DNA from: Lamellibrachia columna
Taxonomy: Eukaryota; Annelida; Polychaeta; Sabellida; Siboglinidae
Reading direction: 5' to 3'
DNA length: 64,000 nucleotides
Assembly: GCA_963662155.1 (NCBI GenBank)
Contig: OY759271.1
Coordinates: 227,001-291,000 of the forward strand
In this document: positions 37,567 to 50,282 of the stretch, one piece after another
Layout of the letters: each line of letters begins with the position of its first letter
Numbering within the stretch: the first letter of the stretch is position 1
Notes under the pieces: generated by a model
The model's input: only the letters and a program-made list of their open reading frames with translations
Database searches by the model: none
Told to the model about the DNA's origin: nothing
Made by a program: the position numbers and the translations under genes

Positions 37567-40500
37567 TCAGTTTGGTATGTTTTGAAATCACTAGTCTGGG
37601 CTCAGCCCTGTATTTGCCCTCTCTTACAATGACAGCAGGCATTCTGCCTATGAAATCTCACCAAAAAACGCCCTATATGGTTCACTCATAATTTTTACAC
37701 TTTTGAAGTGGCACCAAAACTGACTACAGATTATTGTAGCACTACATCTTGACTAAAAAATGTGACAAAGTCAGTTTGGTATGTTTTGAAATCACTAGTC
37801 TGGGCTTAGCCTTGTATTTGCCCTCTCTTACAATGACAGCAGGCATTTTGCTTATGAAATCTCACCAAAAAACGCCCAAAATTGTTCACTCATAATTTTT
37901 ACAGTTTTGAAGTGGCACCAAAACTGACTACAGATTCGTTTAACATGACATATTGGCTACAAAATATGACAAAGTCGGTTTGGTATGTTTTAAAATCACT
38001 AGTTTGGGCTCAGCCCTGTATTTGCCCTGACTGCAGGCATTTTGCCTATGAAATCTCACCAAAAAACGCCCAATATGGTTCACTCATAATTTTTACAGTT
38101 TTGAAGTGGCACCAAAACTTACTACAGATTCTTGTAGCATGACATCTTGGCTACAAAATATCGCAAAGTCAGTTTGGTATGTTTTGAAATCACTAGTCTG
38201 GGCTCAGCCCTGTATTTGCCCTCTCTTACAATGACAGCAAGCATTCTGCCTATGAAATCTCACAAAAAAACTCCCTAAATGGTTCACTCATAATTTTTAA
38301 ACTTTTGAAGTGGCACCAAAACTGACTACAGATTATTGTAGCATTACATCTTGGCTATAAAATGTTACAAAGTCAGTTTGGCATGTTTTGAAATCCCTAG
38401 TCTGGGCTCAGCCCTGTATTTGCCCTCTCTTACAATGACAGCAGGCATTTTGCCTATGGAATCTCACCAAGAAACGCCCAATATGGTTCACTCATATTAT
38501 TTACAATTTTGAAGTGGCACCAAAACTGACTACAGATTCCTGTAAAATGACATCTTGGCTACAAAATATCGCAAAGTCAGTTTGGTATGTTTTGAAATCA
38601 CTAGTCTGGGCTCAGCCCTGTATTTGCCCTCTCTTACAAGGACAGCAGGCATTCTGCCTATGAAATCTCACCAAAAAACGCCCAATATGGTTCACTCATA
38701 ATTTTTACACTTTTGAAGTGGCACCAAAACTGACTACAGATTCTTGTAGCACGACATCTTGTCTACAAAATATGACAAAGTCAGTTTGGTATGTTTTGAA
38801 ATCACTAGTCTGGGCTCAGCCCTGTATTTGCACTCTCTTACAATGACAGCAGGCATTTTGCCTATGAAATCTCACCAAAAAACACCCAAAATGGTACACT
38901 CATAATTTTTACAGTTTTGAAGTGGCACCAAAACTTACTACAGATTCTTGTAGCATGACATCTTGGCTACAAAATATGACAAAATCAGTTTGGTATGTTT
39001 TGAAATCACTAGTCTGGGCTCAGCCCTGTATTTGCCCTCTCTTACAATGACAGCAGGCATTCTGCCTATGAAATCTCACCAAAAAACGCCCTATATGGTT
39101 CACTCATAATTTTTACACTTTTGAAGTGGCACCAAAACTGACTTCAGATTATTGTAGCACTACATCTTGACTAAAAAATGTGACAAAGTCAGTTTGGTAT
39201 GTTTTGAAATCATTAGTCTGGGCTCAGCCCTGTATTTGCACTCTCTTACAATGACAGCAGGCATTTTGCCTATGAAATCTCACCAAAAAACACCCAAAAT
39301 GGTTCACTCATAATTTTTACAGTTTTGAAGTGGCACCAAAACTTACTACAGATTCTTGTAGCATGACATCTTGGCTACAAAATATGACAAAATCAGTTTG
39401 GTATGTTTTGAAATCACTAGTCTGGGCTCAGCCCTGTATTTGCCCTCTCTTACAATGACAGCAGGCATTCTGCCTATGAAATCTCACCAAAAAACGCCCT
39501 ATATGGTTCACTCATAATTTTTACACTTTTGAAGTGGCACCAAAACTGACTACAGATTATTGTAGCACTACATCTTGACTAAAAAATGTGATAAAGTCAG
39601 TTTGGTATGTTTTGAAATCACTAGTCTGGGCTTAGCCTTGTATTTGCCCTCTCTTACAATGACAGCAGGCATTTTGCCTATGAAATCTCACCAAAAAACG
39701 CCCAAAATTGTTCACTCATAATTTTTACAGTTTTGAAGTGGCACCAAAACTGACTACAGATTCGTTTAACATGACATATTGGCTACAAAATATGACAAAG
39801 TCGGTTTGGTATGTTTTGAAATCACTAGTCTGGGCTCAGCCCTGTATTTGCCCTCTCTTACAATGACAGCAGGCATTCTGCCTATGAAATCTCACCAAAA
39901 AACGCCCAAAATGGTTCACTCATATTTTTTACAATTTTGAAGTGGCACCAAAACTGACTACAGATTCGTTTAACATGACATATTGGCTACAAAATATGAC
40001 AAAGTCGGTTTGGTATGTTTTGAAATCACTAGTCTGGGCTCAGCCCTGTATTTGCCCTCTCTTACAATGACAGCAGGTATTCTGCCTATGAAATCTCACC
40101 AAAAAACGCCCAAAATGGTTCACTCATATTTTTTACAATTTTGAAGTGGCACCAAAACTGACTACAGATTCTGGTCACATGACATATTGGCTACAAAATG
40201 TGACAAAGTCGGTTTGGTATGTTTTTAAATCCCTTGTCTGGGCTCACCCCTGTATTTGCCCTCTCTTACAATGACAGCAGGCATTTTGCCTATGGAATCT
40301 CACCAAGAAACGCCCAATATGGTTCACTCATAATTTTTACAGTTTTGAAGTGGCACCAATCTGACTACAGATTCCTGTAAAATGACATATTGACTACAAA
40401 ATATAATAAAGTCAGTTTGGTATGTTTTGAAATCACTAGTCTGGGCTCAGCCCTGTATTTGCCCTCTCTTACAATGACAGCAGTCATTCTGCCTATGAAA

Positions 40501-43500
40501 TCTCACCAAAAAACGCCCAAAATTGTTCACTCATAATTTTTACACTTTTGAAGTGGCACCAAAACTTACTACAGTTTCTTGTAACATGACATCTTGGCAA
40601 CAAAATATGACAAAGTCAGTTTGGTATGTTTTGAAATCACTAGTCTGGGCTCAGCCCTGTATTTGCCCTGACTGCAGGCATTCTGCCTATGAAATCTCAC
40701 TAAAAAACGCCCTATATGGTTCACTCATAATTTTAACACTTTTGAAGTGGCACCAAAACTGACTACAGATTATTGTAGAAATACGTCTTGGCTACAAAAT
40801 GTGACAAAGTCAGTTTGGTATGTTTTGAAATCACTAGTCTGGGCTCAGCCCTGTATTTGCCCTCTCTTACAATGACAGCAGGCATTTTGCCTATGGAATC
40901 TCACCAAGAAACGGCCAAAATTGTTCACTCATAATTTTTACAGTTTTGAAGTGGCACCAAAACTGACTACAGATTCCTGTAAAATGACATACTGGCTACA
41001 AAATATAATTAAGTCAGTTTGGTATGTTTTGAAATCACTAGTCTGGGCTCAGCCCTGTATTTGCCCTCTCTTACAATGACAGCAGGCATTCTGCCTATGA
41101 AATCTCACCAAAAACCGCCCAATATGGTTCACTCATAATTTTTACACTTTTGAAGTGGCACAAAACTGACTACAGATTCGTTTAACATGACATCTTGTCT
41201 ACAAAATATTACAAAGTTAGTTTGGTATATTTTGAAATCACTAGTCTGGGCTCAGCCCTGTATTTGCCCTCTCTTACAATGACAGCAGGCATTCTACCTA
41301 TGAAATCTCACCAAAAAACGCCCAAAATGGTCACTCATAATTTTTACACTTTTGAAGTGGCATCAAAACTGACTACAGATTATTGTAGCATTACATCTTG
41401 GCTACAAAATGTGACAAAGTCAGTTTGGTATGTTTTGAAATCACTAGTCTGGGCTTAGCCCTGTATTTGCCCTCTCTTACAATGACAGCAGGCATTTTGC
41501 CTATGAAATCTCACCAAAAAACGCCCAAAATTGTTCACTCAAAATTTTTACAGTTTTGAAGTGGTACCAAAACTGACTACAGATTCGTTTAACATGACAT
41601 CTTGGCTACAAAATATGACAAAATCAATTTGGTATGTTTTGAAATCACAAGTCTTGGCTCAGCCCTGTATTTGCACTCTCTTACAATGACAGCAGGCACT
41701 CTACCTATGAAATCTCACCAAAAAACGCCCTATATGGTTCACTCATAATTTTTACACTTTTGAAGTGGCACCAAAACTGACTAGAGATTCTTGTAACATG
41801 ACATCTTGGCTACAAAATGTGACAAAGTCAGTTTGGTATGTTTTGAAATCACTAGTCTGGGCTCAGCCCTGTATTTGCCCTCTCTTACAATGACAGCAGG
41901 CATTCTGCCTATGAAATCTCACCAAAAAACGCCCAAAATTGTTCACTCATAATTTTTACACTTTTGAAGTGGCACCAAAACTTACTACAGATTCTTGTAG
42001 CACGACATCTTGACTACAAAATATGACAAAGTCAGTTTGGTATGTTTTGAAATCCCTAGTCTGGGCTCAGCCCTGTATTTGCCCTCTCTTACAATGACAG
42101 CAGGCATTCTGCCTATGAAATCTCACCAAAAAACGCCCAAAATGGTCACTCATAATTTTTACACTTTTGAAGTGGCACCAAAACTGACTACAGATTATTG
42201 TAGCATTACATCTTGCCTACAAAATGTGACAAAGTCAGTTTGGTATGTTTTGAAATCACTAGTCTGGGCTTAGCCCTGTATTTGCCCTCTCTTACAATGA
42301 CAGCAGGCATTTTGCCTATGAAATCTCACCAAAAAACGCCCAAAATTGTTCACTCAAATTTTTTACAGTTTTGAAGTGGTACCAAAACTTACTACAGATT
42401 CTTGTAGCATGACATCTTGGCTACAAAATATGACAAAATCAGTTTGGTATGTTTTGAAATCACTAGTCTGGGCTAAGCCCTGTATTTGCCCTCTCTTACA
42501 ATGACAGCAGGCATTTTGCCTACAAAATCTCACCAAAAAACCCAAAATGGTTCACTCATATTTTTTACAATTTTGAAGTGGCACCAAAACTGACTACAGA
42601 TTCTTGTAACATGATATCTTGGCTATAAAATGTGACAAAGTCGGTTTGGTATGTTTTTAAATCCCTTGTCTGGGCTCACCCCTGTATTTGCCCTCTCTTA
42701 CAATGACAGCAGGCATTTTGCCTATGGAATCTCACCAAGAAACGCCCAATATGGTTCATTCATAATTTTTACAGTTTTGAAGTGGCACCAAAACTGACTA
42801 CAGATTCCTGTAAAATGACATATTGACTACAAAATATAATAAAGTCAGTTTGGTATGTTTTGAAATCACTAGTCTGGGCTCAGCCCTGTATTTGCCCTCT
42901 CTTACAATGACAGCAGGCATTCTGCCTATGAAATCTCACAAAAAAACGCCCAAAATTGTTCACTCATAATTTTTACACTTTTGAAGTGGCACCAAAACTT
43001 ACTACAGTTTCTTGTAACATGACATATTGGCAACAAAATATGACAAAGTCAGTTTGGTATGTTTTGAAATCACTAGTCTGGGTTCAGCCCTGTATTTGCC
43101 CTTTCTTACAATGACAGCAGGCATTCTGCCTATGAAATCTCACTAAAAAACGCCCTATATGGTTCACTCATAATTTTAACACTTTTGAAGTGGCACCAAA
43201 ACTGACTACAGATTATTGTAGAAATACATCTTGGCTACAAAATGTGACAAAGTCAGTTTGGTATGTTTTGAAATCACTAGTTTGGGCTTAGCCCTGCATT
43301 TGCCCTCTCTTACAATGACAGCAGGCATTTTGCCTATGAAATCTCACCAAAAAACGCCCAAAATTGTTCACTCATAATTTTTACAGTTTTGAAGTGGCAC
43401 CAAAACTGACTACAGATTCTTGTAGCATGACATCTTGGCTACAAAATGTGACAAAGTCAGTTTGGTATGTTTTGAAATCACTAGTCTGGGCTCAGCCCTG

Positions 43501-44676
43501 TATTTGCCCTCTCTTACAATGACAGCAGGCATTTTGCCTATGGAATCTCACCAAGAAACGCCCAAAATTGTTCACTCATAATTTTTACAGTTTTGAAGTG
43601 GCACCAAAACTGACTACAGATTCCTGTAAAATGACATACTGGCTACAAAATATAATTAAGTCAGTTTGGTATGTTTTGAAATCACTAGTCTGGGCTCAGC
43701 CCTGTATTTGCCCTCTCTTACAATGACAGCAGGCATTCTGCCTATGAAATCTCACCAAAAACCGCCCAATATGGTTCACTCATAATTTTTACACTTTTGA
43801 AGTGGTACAAAACTGACTACAGATTCGTTTAACATGACATCTTGTCTAAAAAATATTACAAAGTCAGTTTGGTATATTTTGAAATCACTAGTCTGGGCTC
43901 AGCCCTGCATTTGCCCTCTCTTACAATGACAGCAGGCATTCTGCCTATGAAATCTCACCAAAAAACGCCCAAAATGGTCACTCATAATTTTTACACTTTT
44001 GAAGTGGCATCAAAACTGACTACAGATTATTGTAGCATTACATCTTGGCTACAAAATGTTACAAAGTCAGTTTGGTATGTTTTGAAATCACTAGTCTGGG
44101 CTTAGCCCTGTATTTGCCCTCTCTTACAATGACAGCAGGCATTTTGCCTATGAAATCTCACCAAAAAACGCCCAAAATTGTTCACTCAAAATTTTTACAG
44201 TTTTGAAGTGGTACAAAACTGACTACAGATTCGTTTAACATGACATCTTGTCTAAAAAATATTACAAAGTCAGTTTGGTATGTTTTGAAATCACTAGTCT
44301 GGGCTCAGCCCTGTATTTGCCCTCTCTTACAATGACAGCAGGCATTCTGCCAATGAAATCTCACCAAAAACCGCCCAATATGGTTCACTCATAATTTTTA
44401 TACTTTTGAAGTGGCACCAAAACTGACTACAGATTCTTGTAGCATGACATCTTGGCTACAAAATGTGACAAAGTCAGTTTGGTATGTTTTGAAATCACTA
44501 GTCTGGGCTCAGCCCTGTATTTGCCCTCTCTTACAATGACAGCTGGCATTCTGCCTATGAAATCTCACCAAAAAACGCCCAAAATGGTCACTCATAATTT
44601 TTACACTTTTGAAGTGGTACCAAAACTGACTACAGATTCGTTTAACATGACATCTTGGCTACAAAATATGACAAAG
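37567..44676 (+). repeat. 7110-bp higher-order repeat, unit 2
   Basis: The second unit of the tandem pair. After 44676 the array switches to a 2036-bp period, so there is no third full unit. Confidence 0.92.
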
Positions 44677-46507
44677 TCAGTTTGGTATGTTTTGAAATCA
44701 CTAGTCTGGGCTCAGCCCTGTATTTGCCCTCTCTTGCAATGACAGCAGGCATTCTGCCTATGAAATCTCACCAAAAAACGCCCAAAATGGTCACTCATAA
44801 TTTTTACACTTTTGAAGTGGCACCAAAACTGACTACAGATTATTGTAGCATTACATCTTGGCTACAAAATGTGACAAAGTCAGTTTGGTATGTTTTGAAA
44901 TCACTAGTCTGGGCTCAGCCCTGTATTTGCTCTCTCTTACAATGACAGCAAGCATTCTGCCTATGAAATCTCACCAAAAACCGCCCAATATGGTTCACTC
45001 ATAATTTTTACACTTTTGAAGTGGCACAAAACTGACTACAGATTCGTTTAACATGACATCTTGTCTACAAAATATTACAAAGTCAGTTTGGTATATTTTG
45101 AAATCACTAGTCTGGGCTCAGCCCTGTATTTGCCCTCTCTTACAATGACAGCAGGCATTCTGCCTATGAAATCTCACAAAAAAACGCCCAAAATGGTCAC
45201 TCATAATTTTTACACTTTTGAAGTGGCATCAAAACTGACTACAGATTATTGTAGCATTACATCTTGGCTACAAAATGTGACAAAGTCAGTTTGGTATGTT
45301 TTGAAATCACTAGTCTGGGCTTAGCCCTGTATTTGCCCTCTCTTACAATGACAGCAGGCATTTTGCCTATGAAATCTCACCAAAAAACGCCCAAAATTGT
45401 TCACTCAAATTTTTTACAGTTTTGAAGTGGTACCAAAACTTACTACAGATTCTTGTAGCATGACATCTTGGCTACAAAATATGACAAAATCAGTTTGGTA
45501 TGTTTTGAAATCACTAGTCTGGGCTTAGCCCTGTATTTGCCCTCTCTTACAATGACAGCAGGCATTTTGCCTACAAAATCTCACCAAAAAAAACCCAAAA
45601 TGGTTCACTCATATTTTTTACAATTTTGAAGTGGCACCAAAACTGACTACAGATTCTTGTAACATGACATCTTGGCTACAAAATGTGACAAAGTCGGTTT
45701 GGTATGTTTTTAAATCCCTTGTCTGGGCTCACCCCTGTATTTGCCCTCTCTTACAATGACAGCAGGCATTTTGCCTATGGAATCTCACCAAGAAACGCCC
45801 AATATGGTTCACTCATAATTTTTACAGTTTTGAAGTGGCACCAAAACTGACTACAGATTCCTGTAAAATGACATATTGACTACAAAATATAATAAAGTCA
45901 GTTTGGTATGTTTTGAAATCACTAGTCTGGGCTCAGCCCTGTATTTGCCCTCTCTTACAATGACAGCAGGCATTCTACCTATGAAATCTCACAAAAAAAC
46001 GCCCAAAATTGTTCACTCATAATTTTTACACTTTTGAAGTGGCACCAAAACTTACTACAGTTTCTTGTAACATGACATCTTGGCAACAAAATATGACAAA
46101 GTCAGTTTGGTATGTTTTGAAATCACTAGTCTGGGCTCAGCCCTGTATTTGCCCTTTCTTACAATGACAGCAGGCATTCTGCCTATGAAATCTCACTAAA
46201 AAACGCCCTATATGGTTCACTCATAATTTTAACACTTTTGAAGTGGCACCAAAACTGACTACAGATTATTGTAGAAATACATCTTGGCTACAAAATGTGA
46301 CAAAGTCAGTTTGGTATGTTTTGAAATCACTAGTTTGGGCTTAGCCCTGCATTTGCCCTCTCTTACAATGACAGCAGGCATTTTGCCTATGAAATCTCAC
46401 CAAAAAACGCCCAAAATTGTTCACTCATAATTTTTACAGTTTTGAAGTGGCAACAAAACTGACTACAGATTCCTGTAAAATGACATACTGGCTACAAAAT
46501 ATAATTA
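44472..46507 (+). repeat. 2036-bp higher-order repeat, unit 1
   Basis: Ten monomers minus 4 bp, repeated directly at 46508-48543. Shared markers are GACAGCTGGCATTC, CTCTTGCAATGACAG, ACAGCAAGCATTC and CTACAAAATCTCACCAAAAA. Its start overlaps the end of the 7110-bp unit, so it was probably made from that sequence. Confidence 0.85.
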
Positions 46508-48543
46508 AGTCAGTTTGGTATGTTTTGAAATCACTAGTCTGGGCTCAGCCCTGTATTTGCCCTCTCTTACAATGACAGCTGGCATTCTGCCTATGAAATC
46601 TCACCAAAAAACGCCCAAAATGGTCACTCATAATTTTTACACTTTTGAAGTGGTACCAAAACTGACTACAGATTCGTTTAACATGACATCTTGGCTACAA
46701 AATGTGACAAAGTCAGTTTGGTATGTTTTGAAATCACTAGTCTGGGCTCAGCCCTGTATTTGCCCTCTCTTGCAATGACAGCAGGCATTCTGCCTATGAA
46801 ATCTCACCAAAAAACGCCCAAAATGGTCACTCATAATTTTTACACTTTTGAAGTGGCACCAAAACTGACTACAGATTATTGTAGCATTACATCTTGGCTA
46901 CAAAATGTGACAAAGTCAGTTTGGTATGTTTTGAAATCACTAGTCTGGGCTCAGCCCTGTATTTGCTCTCTCTTACAATGACAGCAAGCATTCTGCCTAT
47001 GAAATCTCACCAAAAACCGCCCAATATGGTTCACTCATAATTTTTACACTTTTGAAGTGGCACAAAACTGACTACAGATTCGTTTAACATGACATCTTGT
47101 CTACAAAATATTACAAAGTCAGTTTGGTATATTTTGAAATCACTAGTCTGGGCTCAGCCCTGTATTTGCCCTCTCTTACAATGACAGCAGGCATTCTGCC
47201 TATGAAATCTCACAAAAAAACGCCCAAAATGGTCACTCATAATTTTTACACTTTTGAAGTGGCATCAAAACTGACTACAGATTATTGTAGCATTACATCT
47301 TGGCTACAAAATGTGACAAAGTCAGTTTGGTATGTTTTGAAATCACTAGTCTGGGCTTAGCCCTGTATTTGCCCTCTCTTACAATGACAGCAGGCATTTT
47401 GCCTATGAAATCTCACCAAAAAACGCCCAAAATTGTTCACTCAAATTTTTTACAGTTTTGAAGTGGTACCAAAACTTACTACAGATTCTTGTAGCATGAC
47501 ATCTTGGCTACAAAATATGACAAAATCAGTTTGGTATGTTTTGAAATCACTAGTCTGGGCTTAGCCCTGTATTTGCCCTCTCTTACAATGACAGCAGGCA
47601 TTTTGCCTACAAAATCTCACCAAAAAAAACCCAAAATGGTTCACTCATATTTTTTACAATTTTGAAGTGGCACCAAAACTGACTACAGATTCTTGTAACA
47701 TGACATCTTGGCTACAAAATGTGACAAAGTCGGTTTGGTATGTTTTTAAATCCCTTGTCTGGGCTCACCCCTGTATTTGCCCTCTCTTACAATGACAGCA
47801 GGCATTTTGCCTATGGAATCTCACCAAGAAACGCCCAATATGGTTCACTCATAATTTTTACAGTTTTGAAGTGGCACCAAAACTGACTACAGATTCCTGT
47901 AAAATGACATATTGACTACAAAATATAATAAAGTCAGTTTGGTATGTTTTGAAATCACTAGTCTGGGCTCAGCCCTGTATTTGCCCTCTCTTACAATGAC
48001 AGCAGGCATTCTACCTATGAAATCTCACAAAAAAACGCCCAAAATTGTTCACTCATAATTTTTACACTTTTGAAGTGGCACCAAAACTTACTACAGTTTC
48101 TTGTAACATGACATCTTGGCAACAAAATATGACAAAGTCAGTTTGGTATGTTTTGAAATCACTAGTCTGGGCTCAGCCCTGTATTTGCCCTTTCTTACAA
48201 TGACAGCAGGCATTCTGCCTATGAAATCTCACTAAAAAACGCCCTATATGGTTCACTCATAATTTTAACACTTTTGAAGTGGCACCAAAACTGACTACAG
48301 ATTATTGTAGAAATACATCTTGGCTACAAAATGTGACAAAGTCAGTTTGGTATGTTTTGAAATCACTAGTTTGGGCTTAGCCCTGCATTTGCCCTCTCTT
48401 ACAATGACAGCAGGCATTTTGCCTATGAAATCTCACCAAAAAACGCCCAAAATTGTTCACTCATAATTTTTACAGTTTTGAAGTGGCAACAAAACTGACT
48501 ACAGATTCCTGTAAAATGACATACTGGCTACAAAATATAATTA
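46508..48543 (+). repeat. 2036-bp higher-order repeat, unit 2
   Basis: Near-identical to the preceding unit. The following stretch, about 48620-49070, repeats 46990-47440 at 1630 bp (8 monomers), a partial third round with a different crossover point. Confidence 0.83.
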
Positions 48544-50265
48544 AGTCAGTTTGGTATGTTTTGAAATCACTAGTCTGGGCTCAGCCCTGTATTTGCCCTC
48601 TCTTACAATGACAGCAGGCATTCTGCCTATGAAATCTCACCAAAAACCGCCCAATATGGTTCACTCATAATTTTTACACTTTTGAAGTGGCACAAAACTG
48701 ACTACAGATTCGTTTAACATGACATCTTGTCTACAAAATATTACAAAGTCAGTTTGGTATATTTTGAAATCACTAGTCTGGGCTCAGCCCTGTATTTGCC
48801 CTCTCTTACAATGACAGCAGGCATTCTGCCTATGAAATCTCACAAAAAAACGCCCAAAATGGTCACTCATAATTTTTACACTTTTGAAGTGGCATCAAAA
48901 CTGACTACAGATTATTGTAGCATTACATCTTGGCTACAAAATGTGACAAAGTCAGTTTGGTATGTTTTGAAATCACTAGTCTGGGCTTAGCCCTGTATTT
49001 GCCCTCTCTTACAATGACAGCAGGCATTTTGCCTATGAAATCTCACCAAAAAACGCCCAAAATTGTTCACTCAAAATTTTTACAGTTTTGAAGTGGTACC
49101 AAAACTGACTACAGATTCGTTTAACATGACATCTTGGCTACAAAATATGACAAAATCAATTTGGTATGTTTTGAAATCACAAGTCTTGGCTCAGCCCTGT
49201 ATTTGCACTCTCTTACAATGACAGCAGGCACTCTAACTATGAAATCTCACCAAAAAACGCCCTATATGGTTCACTCATAATTTTTACACTTTTGAAGTGG
49301 CACCAAAACTGACTAGATTCTTGTAGCATGACATCTTGGCTACAAAATGTGACAAAGTCAGTTTGGTATGTCTTGAAATCACTAGTCTGGGCTCAGCCCT
49401 GTATTTGCCCTCTCTTGCAATGACAGCAGGCATTCTGCCGATGAAATCTCACCAAAAAACGCCCAATATGGTTCACTCATAATTTTTACACTTTTGAAGT
49501 GGCACCAAAACTGACTACAGATTCTTGTAGCACGACATCTTGACTACAAAATATGACAAAGTCAGTTTGGTATGTTTTGAAATCCCTAGTCTGGGCTCAG
49601 CCCTGTATTTGCCCTCTCTTACAATGACAGCAGGCATTCTGCCTATGAAATCTCACTAAAAAACGCCCAAAATGGTCACTCATAATTTTTACACTTTTGA
49701 AGTGGCACCAAAACTGACTACAGATTATTGTAGCATTACATCTTGGCTACAAAATGTGACAAAGTCAGTTTGGTATGTTTTGAAATCACTAGTCTGGGCT
49801 TAGCCCTGTATTTGCCCTCTCTTACAATTACAGCAGGCATTTTGCCTATGAAATCTCACCAAAAAACGCCCAAAATTGTTCACTCAAATTTTTTACAGTT
49901 TTGAAGTGGTACCAAAACTGACTACAGATTCGTTTAACATGACATCTTGGCTACAAAATATGACAAAATCAATATGGTATGTTTTGAAATCACTAGTCTG
50001 GGCTTAGCCCTGTATTTGCCCTCTCTTACAGTGACAGCAGGCATTCTGCCTATGAAATCTCAACAAAAAACGCCCAAAATGGTTCACTCATAATTTTTAC
50101 AGTTTTGAAGTGGCACCAAAACTTACTACAGATTCTTGTAGCATGACATCTTGGCTACAAAATATGACAAAATCAGTTTGGTATGTTTTGAAATCACTAG
50201 TCTGGGCTTAGCCCTGTATTTGCCCTCTCTTACAATGACAGCAGGCATTTTGCCTATAAAATCTC

Positions 50266-50282
50266 AAAAAAAAAAAAAAAAA
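50266..50282 (+). repeat. Expanded A17 run
   Basis: The usual CACCAAAAAACGCCC segment is replaced by an uninterrupted run of 17 A. The related monomer near 62045 keeps CACCAAAAAAACCC, so this looks like slippage in one monomer. Confidence 0.85.

Noticed and set aside
50266..50282. A17 run as the poly(A) tail of a retroposed insert
   Set aside because: No foreign sequence precedes it; the monomer continues on both sides, so it is slippage in the A-rich segment.
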